Assembly (NCBI GenBank): GCA_018262095.1
Contig: JAGTRW010000034.1
Coordinates: 1 to 41,071 of the forward strand
Origin: Pseudomonadota bacterium
GTDB lineage: Bacteria > Pseudomonadota > Gammaproteobacteria > Burkholderiales > Rhodocyclaceae
Direction: 5' to 3'
DNA length: 41,071 nt
The notes under the pieces are model-generated. The model was not told where the DNA came from, searched no databases, and saw only the letters and a list, made by a program, of their open reading frames with translations. The number at the start of each line of letters is the position of its first letter. Position 1 is the first letter of the stretch. The position numbers and the translations under genes were made by a program. Below, piece by piece: positions 1 through 7,952 of the stretch.

Positions 1-191
1 CTCATCTCTTTCTGCTCCTGTCTGCGGGCAACTCGCGCCGCCCATTGAAGCAGAAATATCACCTAACCCGTTGACCAGTTTCTCGGCCCCACCTCTCCCC
101 TATGTGTCAGGAACAAGTCGCTTACGGAGAGGGAAACGACTTTCGATTTTCCATCAACGAAAAAACGGAGTCTACATAACCGAATTACGCC

Positions 192-214
192 ACAAAAAAA
201 CCCTCAGCGAGTTT
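192..214 (-). terminator. Probable intrinsic terminator of rlhA
   Basis: On the minus strand the arms AAACTC (209-214) and GGGTTT (198-203) can pair, with one G-U pair, around a 5-nt loop, and a run of seven T follows (194-200). The loop contains the TGA stop codon of rlhA (204-206). The stem is short and AT-rich at its base, so termination may be partial. Positions 1-190 beyond it hold no gene that I can support. Confidence 0.5.
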
Positions 215-2087
215 TCTGTCGAGTCTTTCCACACACCAACATAACGCACGGTTTGCAGTCAAAGCGAAGCGTCAGCTTTTCATTGCCGTTCACCAGGACC
301 ATCGGGTCGGGGCGGATTCCCTTGACCTCTTTGGGGCACAGATTGAAGCTGTAACGCAGGCAGTGCTTGGTGATCATCAGCGACACCTCGCCTTTTTCCT
401 GACCGCACTCGTACGCTGGCGCGATGGCGCGCACGCCGTGCTTTTCGTAGAAAGCGCGCGCCTTATCGTTGAAGACGTTGCCCAGATAGGAGAGCGCGTC
501 GTCGGGGTAGGGCGCTGGCGGTTCGAGTGCCGCGCGGCGCGGCGGTCGCCGATAGGCCGATTGCCTGGCCGCGTCGAGCGCGCAGGCGGCGGCGCGGCGC
601 AGCGAATTGACCGCCGACGCCGGAATGAACCAGGCCGCGCTCGTTTCCAACTCGACCGATTCAGCCTGGTAAATGGTCGCGCCGAGCTTTGCAAGGTTTT
701 CGCGCAGTGTTTTGGCGGACTGCTCGGCGTTCTGCGCGCTGACCTTGGCGTGCGGCAGTTCGGCGAGCGCGCTGACGCCCGCGTCGTCGGTGATGCGCAG
801 CGCGAAGCCGTCGGCCGTTTCGGAAAAAAACAGGCGCACCGCGATGTGCCGCTCGGCCGATTTCTTTTCAAGCAGGCGCTCGAACTCCTGGTCGCGGTTG
901 CGGCAGATCGTCGTTCCGGCACGCAGCCCGCCGGGCAGCCGGCCGTCGGTGAGCGACGGGAACAGGCGGTAAGTCTGGCCCGCCGCGCCTAGCGCCTCGG
1001 CGCGGTTGATGCGCATGCCGACGAGTTCGCCGGCGTCGCTGTAGAAGGTGATGCCGTCGCCGTTATGCACGGGCGAACTGCATCTTGCGTCGAAACTGTC
1101 GCGGCCAAGCCGGGTGACCTCGCCGATTGGCTCGCCGACGAACTTCGGCGATGCAAAGGCGGCGATATCGGGCTGGCGGTCATTGACGAAGTAGTCGGTC
1201 GAACCGCGGTTGAAGGTCTTTTGCGGCTGCGGCGTAAAGAGAAAGCTGCTGCGGCCCGACGAACTGCGCCGGTGATCTGCTGAGTCCGCGATGATCGCGT
1301 CGAGCAGCTGGCGGTAGTGCGCCGTGATGTTCTTGACGTAAGAGAGGTCCTTGAGCCGGCCTTCGATCTTGAACGAGCTGATCCCGGCGGCTATCAATTC
1401 GCGCAGGTTGGCGCTCTGGTCGTTGTCCTTGAGCGACAACAGGTGCTGGTCGGCGGCGATGATCTGGCCGTTCTGGTCGGCCAGCGAGTAGGGCAGCCGG
1501 CAGGCCTGCGAACAGTCGCCGCGGTTGGCGCTGCGCCCGGTATGCGCGGCGCTGATGTTGCACTGCCCGCTGTAACTCACGCAGAGCGCGCCATGAACGA
1601 AAAATTCGAGTGTCGCAGTGGTTTGCGCCGCAATGTCGCTGATTCTCTCGAGCGACAGTTCGCGTGCCAGCACCAGTTGCGAAAAACCGACGTCTTCGAG
1701 AAAGCGCGCCTTGGCCAGCGTACGGATGTCGGCCTGCGTGCTGGCGTGCAAGGCGATCGGCGGCAGGTCGAGTTCGAGCAGCCCCATGTCCTGGACGATC
1801 AGCGCGTCGGCGCCGGCTTCATAGACCTGCCTGACGAGCTGTCTCGCGCTTTCGATCTCGCGGTTGTCGAGGATGGTGTTGAGCGCGACCAGCACGCGAG
1901 CGTTGTAGCGATGCGCGTATTCGGCCAGCCGCTCGATGTCGGCGACCGGATTGCCGGCGTTCGAGCGCGCGCCAAACGCCGGGCCGCCGATATAGACCGC
2001 GTCGGCGCCGTGGATGATCGCTTCGATGCCGAAATCGGCGTTTTTGGCCGGGGCCAGCAGTTCAAGCGCGGTGTTTTTTCGGGTCAT
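204..2087 (-). CDS. rlhA: U32 family protein, 23S rRNA C2501 hydroxylation protein RlhA
   Basis: The 627-residue protein belongs to peptidase family U32 and has the length and C-terminal extension of RlhA (YdcP, about 650 aa in E. coli), not of the shorter tRNA hydroxylase TrhP (about 450 aa). RlhA is known to be needed for 5-hydroxycytidine at 23S rRNA position 2501, in an iron- and prephenate-dependent pathway. The N-terminal TIM-barrel-like half starts with ELLAPAKNADFGIEAI and contains GADAVYIGG. A cysteine cluster (SGQCN followed by RGDCSQACR) lies near residues 170-200, as in U32 proteins thought to bind an Fe-S cluster. The C-terminal part, about residues 370-627, ends with further cysteines (CKPC, MLVCGK). 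The gene is monocistronic in this window and diverges from the small gene at 2254. The alternative, another U32 paralogue, is less likely because of the length. Confidence 0.87.
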   Translation of the reverse strand: MTRKNTALELLAPAKNADFGIEAIIHGADAVYIGGPAFGARSNAGNPVADIERLAEYAHRYNARVLVALNTILDNREIESARQLVRQVYEAGADALIVQDMGLLELDLPPIALHASTQADIRTLAKARFLEDVGFSQLVLARELSLERISDIAAQTTATLEFFVHGALCVSYSGQCNISAAHTGRSANRGDCSQACRLPYSLADQNGQIIAADQHLLSLKDNDQSANLRELIAAGISSFKIEGRLKDLSYVKNITAHYRQLLDAIIADSADHRRSSSGRSSFLFTPQPQKTFNRGSTDYFVNDRQPDIAAFASPKFVGEPIGEVTRLGRDSFDARCSSPVHNGDGITFYSDAGELVGMRINRAEALGAAGQTYRLFPSLTDGRLPGGLRAGTTICRNRDQEFERLLEKKSAERHIAVRLFFSETADGFALRITDDAGVSALAELPHAKVSAQNAEQSAKTLRENLAKLGATIYQAESVELETSAAWFIPASAVNSLRRAAACALDAARQSAYRRPPRRAALEPPAPYPDDALSYLGNVFNDKARAFYEKHGVRAIAPAYECGQEKGEVSLMITKHCLRYSFNLCPKEVKGIRPDPMVLVNGNEKLTLRFDCKPCVMLVCGKTRQKTR

Positions 2088-2125
2088 TGGGCTGTCTTTT
2101 GGGCTGGGTCGCCATTGTAAGCCAT

Positions 2126-2141
2126 TGATGCAAAAGCATCA
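2126..2141. other. Small perfect hairpin in the rlhA / 2254 divergent region
   Basis: TGATGC and GCATCA form a perfect 6-bp stem around an AAAA loop, 38 nt upstream of the rlhA start codon. It would lie in the rlhA 5' region or serve as a protein-binding dyad. No T-run follows on either strand, so it is not a terminator. The rest of 2088-2253 shows no promoter that I would defend. Confidence 0.3.
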
Positions 2142-2253
2142 TCTGAATTTTAACGGCAGCCAAACCGGCTTTTGTAAATTTGTGTCAACCGCTTTGAGAA
2201 AGGCGCGTTATTAGGCACATGGTGACTATTCACCGAAACAAACGGAGCTGAAC

Positions 2254-2538
2254 ATGGGCAGTCTAAGTACCGAATCCTTTGACGAGTTTCTCGATTCACT
2301 GAAACAAGCCGGGGTTGCCATCAGTAACGAACTTGAGTTGCGCGAACGCCTCGCCGAAGCTCAGCGTTGGCGCTTTGCCTTCGCTACCCTGGCGACGAAC
2401 GGTCGCCCGTTGGGGATCCGTTTTCAGGATCACAGCGCCGGCGTCGATGAAGAGCAGATCCACCGCGCGTTTACCCAGTTCGAGTTTCCGGAAAGCATGG
2501 AAGTCGCTTTCGCCGCGAGCCTGCGCGCCGAACACTGA
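2254..2538 (+). CDS. Small acidic protein of unknown function
   Basis: This 94-residue protein has no family I recognise. The ATG at 2254 follows a good ribosome binding site (GGAG at 2244-2247). The composition is acidic with long amphipathic stretches (for example DEFLDSLKQAG and LELRERLAEAQRWRF). It has no cysteine, no signal peptide and no membrane segment, so a soluble cytoplasmic, mostly helical protein is expected. It stands alone between the divergent rlhA and the convergent ettA, and its transcript would end at the strong terminator at 2614-2648. Codon use looks like that of its neighbours, which supports a real gene. Function unknown. Confidence 0.7.
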   Translation: MGSLSTESFDEFLDSLKQAGVAISNELELRERLAEAQRWRFAFATLATNGRPLGIRFQDHSAGVDEEQIHRAFTQFEFPESMEVAFAASLRAEH

Positions 2539-2613
2539 TCGACCGGGCGTGCCGCACGGCACGCCGCAAAGAATCCACCGATTTCCGGCGATGCGCGGGT
2601 TTTCGGGGAAAAT

Positions 2614-2648
2614 AAAAGGCCTGCAGAGTTTTCTCTGCAGGCCTTTTT
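2614..2648. terminator. Strong bidirectional intrinsic terminator
   Basis: A perfect 15-bp inverted repeat (2614-2628 and 2633-2647) encloses a TTTT loop. The stem is AAAAGGCCTGCAGAG, so each strand has a GC-rich core followed by a T-run. It lies between the convergent 2254 gene (ends 2538) and ettA (ends 2702) and can terminate both. Confidence 0.92.
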
Positions 2649-2658
2649 CATGCTTCGA

Positions 2659-2691
2659 CCGTTCGACAGGCTCACCGCTCACCACGAGCGG
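2659..2691. repeat. REP-like imperfect palindrome, single copy in this window
   Basis: The segment begins CCGTTCGACAGGCTCACC and ends CTCACCACGAGCGG. It resembles the GTTCGACAGGCTCACC / GGTGAGC type of dispersed extragenic palindrome seen in many proteobacterial genomes. It lies between the terminator and the ettA stop codon, a usual place for REP elements. Only one copy is present here, so membership of a family is inferred from memory of the motif. Confidence 0.5.
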
Positions 2692-2701
2692 AAAATTCTT
2701 G

Positions 2702-4366
<1,665 letters not shown>

Positions 4367-4545
4367 GGCTTGAGTCTGGGTTCTCGGTGGGATAAAAAAA
4401 CTGGCCGGCAAACGCTTGACGGCCAAAGGCGCTACTTTACCCGAGCGCGAGTGCTTTGTGCGGCGTTGCGGGTCGAGAGCGACCTTTCAGGTCGGCAAAT
4501 GCACCACTAGTCGGCCGGTCGCTACCGGATCGCGCCTTATTGTTT

Positions 4546-4571
4546 TATTACGAAAGTAATACCGCTACTAT
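4546..4571 (+). promoter_or_regulatory. Dyad and possible -10 upstream of the pilin cluster
   Basis: TATTAC (4546-4551) and GTAATA (4556-4561) form a perfect inverted repeat around GAAA. TACTAT (4566-4571) follows and could be a -10 box, but no convincing -35 element is placed 16-18 nt before it. The dyad could be an activator or repressor site. The whole 4367-4618 interval is the shared upstream region of ettA and the pilin genes. Confidence 0.35.
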
Positions 4572-4618
4572 CCTGCCATGGTCGACTGTCGGCCAAATTG
4601 GGTACGGAGGTAATGCAG

Positions 4619-5104
4619 GTGGGGCTTTTTTCTGGAATGATTGATCGGCGATCGTCTGCTCGCCAGCCATCGTCGCTTGCGACATTGCAGCGTGGATTTA
4701 CATTGATCGAAGTGATGGTCGTCGTCGCGATCATCGGCATCATTGCGGCAATCGCCTTGCCCAGCTATTCGGACTACGTGATCCGCGGCAAGATTCCCGA
4801 CGCCACGTCGAACCTCGCCGCCAAGCGCGTTCAACTCGAACAGTTCTTCCAGGACAACCGTACTTACGTCGATGCACCGGCGTGCGTTGCCGATTCGACC
4901 AGCAGTCGGTATTTCGATTTTTCCTGTCCAGCAGCAAACTTGTCCGCTACGACATTTACGCTCCAGGCCGCGGGAAAAGGCGCGATGGCAGGCTTTGTCT
5001 ACACCATCGACCAGGCCGCGGCGAAAGCCAGTACGATCACCGCGAGCGGCTGGGCATCGACGAGCACCGCGTGCTGGATCACCAACAAGGGTGGATCGTG
5101 TTGA
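4619..5104 (+). CDS. pilE: Type IV pilin-like protein (PilE/PilA family, minor pilin)
   Basis: The protein is a class III type IV prepilin. The prepilin peptidase site is QRG followed by FTLIEVMVVVAIIGIIAA, with Phe at +1 and Glu at +5 of the mature protein and a hydrophobic helix that anchors and polymerises the subunit. The mature part is about 135 aa and has two Cys pairs (VDAPAC with DFSC; STACW with GGSC), the last like the C-terminal disulfide loop of pilins. I chose GTG 4619 because GGAGG (4606-4610) sits 8 nt before it; ATG 4613 is too close to that site, and ATG 4637 is an alternative. The leader would then be about 26 residues, long for this family. It starts the minor-pilin operon and its stop overlaps the next start. 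It could be a minor pilin rather than the major subunit, given its position. Confidence 0.85.
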   Translation: MGLFSGMIDRRSSARQPSSLATLQRGFTLIEVMVVVAIIGIIAAIALPSYSDYVIRGKIPDATSNLAAKRVQLEQFFQDNRTYVDAPACVADSTSSRYFDFSCPAANLSATTFTLQAAGKGAMAGFVYTIDQAAAKASTITASGWASTSTACWITNKGGSC

Positions 5105-5739
5105 CCCACGACTCAGCTCAGCGCGGCGTGAGTCTGATCGAACTCGCGGTCGCGTTGACCATCATGGCGCTGCTGATGGCCAGCGGGCTGCCGAGTTTCA
5201 GCAGCTGGATCCAGAGCGGCAAGATCCGCACGACCGCCGAATCGATTCAGAACGGCCTGCAACTGGCGCGCGCGCAAGCCGTTGCGCGCAATACGCTGGT
5301 CAGCTTTTATTTGACCGATACGGCGACCGCTGCATGTGCGCTTTCGGCGACCGGCACCAACTGGGTGGTGAGTCTTGACGACCCGAGCGGCGCCTGCAAC
5401 GCCGCTACGTCGGATGTCACGGCACCACGCATTATCCAGATGCGTTCGGCGGCCGAAGGGTCGCGCAACGTCGAACTCGCTGCCGCGGTTGCGGGAACGC
5501 CGGTCTCGACGATCAGCTTCAACGGCGCGGGGCGGGTTACGCCGATCCCGGCCGCGCCGATCACCATCGCGCTGACCAATACGACGGGCGGCGCCTGCGC
5601 GCTGAACCCCGCGGCGCCTCCGACCATCCCGCCGACCCCGTCCGGGCCGATGCGCTGCCTCAACGTTATCGTGTCAACCGGCGGCCAGGTGCGCATGTGC
5701 GATACCGCGCTTCCCGCGACCGATCCGCGCGGTTGCTGA
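5101..5739 (+). CDS. fimT: FimT/GspH family pseudopilin
   Basis: The N-terminus carries a prepilin site, QRG followed by VSLIELAVALTIMALLMASG, with Glu at +5. The next region (GKIRTTAESIQNGLQLARAQAVARN) is the hallmark of the FimT/GspH domain. The C-terminal half is Ala/Pro/Thr-rich with several cysteines and ends in RGC. GspH-type proteins are minor pseudopilins that help start pilus assembly; some FimT proteins bind DNA during uptake. Start: TTG at 5101 overlaps the upstream stop TGA (5102-5104), with a GGTGG-like ribosome site 7 nt before; GTG 5098 is the alternative. The product is about 212 aa. Translational coupling to the pilin gene is likely. Confidence 0.82.
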   Translation: MTHDSAQRGVSLIELAVALTIMALLMASGLPSFSSWIQSGKIRTTAESIQNGLQLARAQAVARNTLVSFYLTDTATAACALSATGTNWVVSLDDPSGACNAATSDVTAPRIIQMRSAAEGSRNVELAAAVAGTPVSTISFNGAGRVTPIPAAPITIALTNTTGGACALNPAAPPTIPPTPSGPMRCLNVIVSTGGQVRMCDTALPATDPRGC

Positions 5740-5744
5740 CGGCC

Positions 5745-6251
5745 ATGAGGACAAGCTCGCGACGCCGGCAGACCGGCTCAATGATTCTCGAAGCGATGAT
5801 CGCGCTACTCGTCTTTTCGCTGGGCATCCTCGGCATCGTCGGTTTGCAGGCGGCCAGCATCAAGGCCTCGAGCGACGCCAAGTACCGCAGCGAGGCTGCC
5901 CTGCTGGCCAATGAAGTGATCGGCCGGATGTGGGTCAGCGACCGCACCCAGGCGACGCTGCAGGCCGGCTTTGCCAGTCCCGACGGCGCGGCTTACCAGG
6001 CCTGGGCCTGGGTCGGCAACGGCGCCGCCGATGCCGGAACGCAGGCCGAACCGACCCGTGGCAGCGTTCTCGAAGCGCTGCCCGGGGCCGCCGACAATCT
6101 GCCGACGATCGCCGTTGCCGCGGTCGCGCCGGCGGCAGCCACGGTGCCGCCAACGCCGGCGACCAGCTTGGTGACCGTCACCGTGTTCTGGCAGTTGCCC
6201 GGCGAGCCGACGCCGCACAACTACACCGCCGTCGCCCAGATCGGAGGCTAG
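5745..6251 (+). CDS. pilV: Type IV pilus modification/assembly protein PilV
   Basis: A 168-residue minor pilin of the PilV type. The prepilin site is QTG followed by SMILEAMIALLVFSLGILGIVGLQA. Glu at +5 is kept, but +1 is Ser rather than Phe or Met, a mild deviation. The segment ASSDAKYRSEAALLANEVIGRMW right after the helix is typical of PilV. The C-terminus ends with TVTVFWQLPGE...HNYTAVAQIGG, the terminal strand common in PilV. The start ATG at 5745 is 5 nt after the fimT stop, and the next gene begins 1 nt after this stop, so these genes are co-transcribed. PilV acts in the inner-membrane initiation complex with PilW, PilX and FimT. Confidence 0.86.
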   Translation: MRTSSRRRQTGSMILEAMIALLVFSLGILGIVGLQAASIKASSDAKYRSEAALLANEVIGRMWVSDRTQATLQAGFASPDGAAYQAWAWVGNGAADAGTQAEPTRGSVLEALPGAADNLPTIAVAAVAPAAATVPPTPATSLVTVTVFWQLPGEPTPHNYTAVAQIGG

Positions 6252-6252
6252 G

Positions 6253-7287
6253 ATGCGACCTTCTTCACGCGCCATGCACAAACCGTCCGCCGGCTTCAGT
6301 CTGGTCGAACTGATGGTCGGCATGGTGATCGGCATGTTCGGCATCATCGTGATGCTGCAGGTCTTCGCGCTGTCCGAAGAGCGCAAGCGCACCACCACCG
6401 GCGGCAGCGATGCCATGACCGAAGGGGTGATGGCGCTCTATGCCTTGCAGCGCGACATCCGGCAGGCCGGCTACGGCGTTTCCGCACTGGACATTCTGAG
6501 TTGCCCGGTGACCGTCTCGGGCGTGACCATCGCGCTGGCGCCGGTGACCATCAACCCGGCAGCGGCGATCGTTCCTGCCGGGGACGCGAATACCGATACG
6601 CTGCTGGTCATTTACGGCAATTCCGAAGGCCAGCCGCAAGGCGTCGCCTATGTCGCGAACACGGTCAATCCGACGCCCGCCAATCGCTACGTGGTGATCG
6701 ACAGTCCATGCACGGCGGCGCCGATCAGCAGCGGGGCGACCAGCCGCGCGGTGGCCGGTACCTTCTACGACCTCGGGCTGGCGCCCAAAGTGCTGGCCTA
6801 CGCTGTCCGGTCGGGCAATCTGACGATGTGCGACTATATTGCGCAGGATTGCAGCGACGCGGCGAACTACGCGACCGTCGCCAACAACATCGTCAGTCTG
6901 CGCGCCCAGTACGGGCACGACAACGTGACGACGCCCAACCCGTTGCCGGCCGGATCGATGGCGGGCGTCCCTGACCCGCTTACCGGCAAAATCCCGGCCT
7001 ATCGCGTCGATACTTACGATCAGACGCAGGCCCAGGATCTGCCCGTCGGCGCGACCGCCGCCTGCAAATGGGCGCGAACCGGCGCCGTGCGTCTGGCGCT
7101 GGTGGCGCGCAGCGCGCTCTTCGAAAAGGACGCGGTTACCGCGGCAGCGCCGGTCTGGGAGGGCAGCGACGGCGCGCCGATCGATCTTTCGGGCAACGCG
7201 GACTGGGCAAACTTCCGTTACAAGGTTTTCCAGACGGTGGTCCCGCTGCGCAACGTGACCTGGATGGGAGTTCAGGAAGGATGTTGA
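6253..7287 (+). CDS. pilW: Type IV pilus assembly protein PilW
   Basis: A 344-residue minor pilin. The prepilin site is SAG followed by FSLVELMVGMVIGMFGI, with Phe +1 and Glu +5. The segment after the helix (GSDAMTEGVMALYALQRDIRQAGYG) is the PilW signature. The large C-terminal globular part contains several cysteines and ends in GVQEGC. The start ATG 6253 has GGAG 6 nt upstream. PilW forms part of the minor-pilin tip complex that primes assembly and helps carry PilY1. The stop codon overlaps the start region of pilX. Confidence 0.88.
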   Translation: MRPSSRAMHKPSAGFSLVELMVGMVIGMFGIIVMLQVFALSEERKRTTTGGSDAMTEGVMALYALQRDIRQAGYGVSALDILSCPVTVSGVTIALAPVTINPAAAIVPAGDANTDTLLVIYGNSEGQPQGVAYVANTVNPTPANRYVVIDSPCTAAPISSGATSRAVAGTFYDLGLAPKVLAYAVRSGNLTMCDYIAQDCSDAANYATVANNIVSLRAQYGHDNVTTPNPLPAGSMAGVPDPLTGKIPAYRVDTYDQTQAQDLPVGATAACKWARTGAVRLALVARSALFEKDAVTAAAPVWEGSDGAPIDLSGNADWANFRYKVFQTVVPLRNVTWMGVQEGC

Positions 7288-7889
7288 AGCCAAGCTCTTT
7301 CGCTCATGGCGCGCCGCGGCGCCGCCAATCCGGCGTCGTACTGCTGGTCGCACTGATCATGCTGATCGCCATGACGCTGGCCGCGCTGGCGCTGGTGCGC
7401 TCGGTCGATACCGCCAACATCATCGCCGGCAACCAGTCGTTCCAGCAGGCGGCGACGCATTCTGGCGATCGCGGGATTGAAACGGCGATCGCCTGGGTCG
7501 AGAACAATTCGGCGTTGTTGCTCAGCGACAGCGCGGCCAGCGGCTATGCCGCCAACGGCCTGACCGCGGCGCCGGCCAAGCCAGCCAACGAGAGCTGGGA
7601 CGCTTACTGGACGCGGCTGTGGAACGGCCGGGCGGTCCAGCTGGCGGTCGATGCCGCCACCGGAACGAGCGTCGCCTACGTCATCGACCGCATGTGCGCC
7701 GCCGCCGGTTCGCCAACCGGTGGCGCCTTGTGCGCAGAGTCGCCGATTGTCGGCGTCGCGCGCGGCAATGCCGAAGAGGCCGGCGAGAAACAGATCACTG
7801 CGATCTCGCAGGTGTACTACCGCATTACGGCCCGTGTCCAGGGGCCAAGGAACACCGTGAGCTATGTCCAGGCGGTCATTTCCAAGTAG
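7281..7889 (+). CDS. pilX: Type IV pilus assembly protein PilX
   Basis: The 202-residue protein has the PilX N-terminal signature: basic RRRQSG followed by VVLLVALIMLIAMTLAALAL. As is usual for this GspK-like family, Glu at +5 is absent. The following segment (VDTANIIAGNQSFQQAATHSGDRGIETAIAWV) is typical of PilX. ATG at 7281 lies inside the end of pilW (stop 7285-7287), with AGGAAGG just before it, so translation is coupled. PilX-type proteins are minor pilins without +5 Glu that sit at the pilus tip with PilY1. The C-terminal half contains two Cys (RMCAAAG, GALCAES) and ends YVQAVISK. Confidence 0.87.
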   Translation: MLKPSSFAHGAPRRRQSGVVLLVALIMLIAMTLAALALVRSVDTANIIAGNQSFQQAATHSGDRGIETAIAWVENNSALLLSDSAASGYAANGLTAAPAKPANESWDAYWTRLWNGRAVQLAVDAATGTSVAYVIDRMCAAAGSPTGGALCAESPIVGVARGNAEEAGEKQITAISQVYYRITARVQGPRNTVSYVQAVISK

Positions 7890-7917
7890 CCCGGCGGCGC
7901 AGCAAACGCCAATCAAA

Positions 7918-7938
7918 CGCAGTCGCTGCGGGACTGCG
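7918..7938 (+). other. Stem-loop between pilX and pilY1
   Basis: CGCAGTC (7918-7924) and GACTGCG (7932-7938) form a 7-bp stem with a 7-nt loop. It ends 3 nt before AAAGGAG (7941-7947), the ribosome binding site of pilY1. No T-run follows, so it may act as an mRNA stability or processing element within the operon rather than a terminator. Confidence 0.45.
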
Positions 7939-7952
7939 GCAAAGGAGTTGCA

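Noticed and set aside
2157-2178. Second terminator (AGCC/GGCT with TTTT) in the rlhA upstream region
   Set aside because: The stem is only four base pairs and the T-run is short; there is no upstream gene on the plus strand that would need it.
4598-4618. Pilin start at TTG 4598 or ATG 4613
   Set aside because: TTG 4598 has no ribosome site, and ATG 4613 lies only 2 nt after GGAGG. GTG 4619 has the correct 8-nt spacing.
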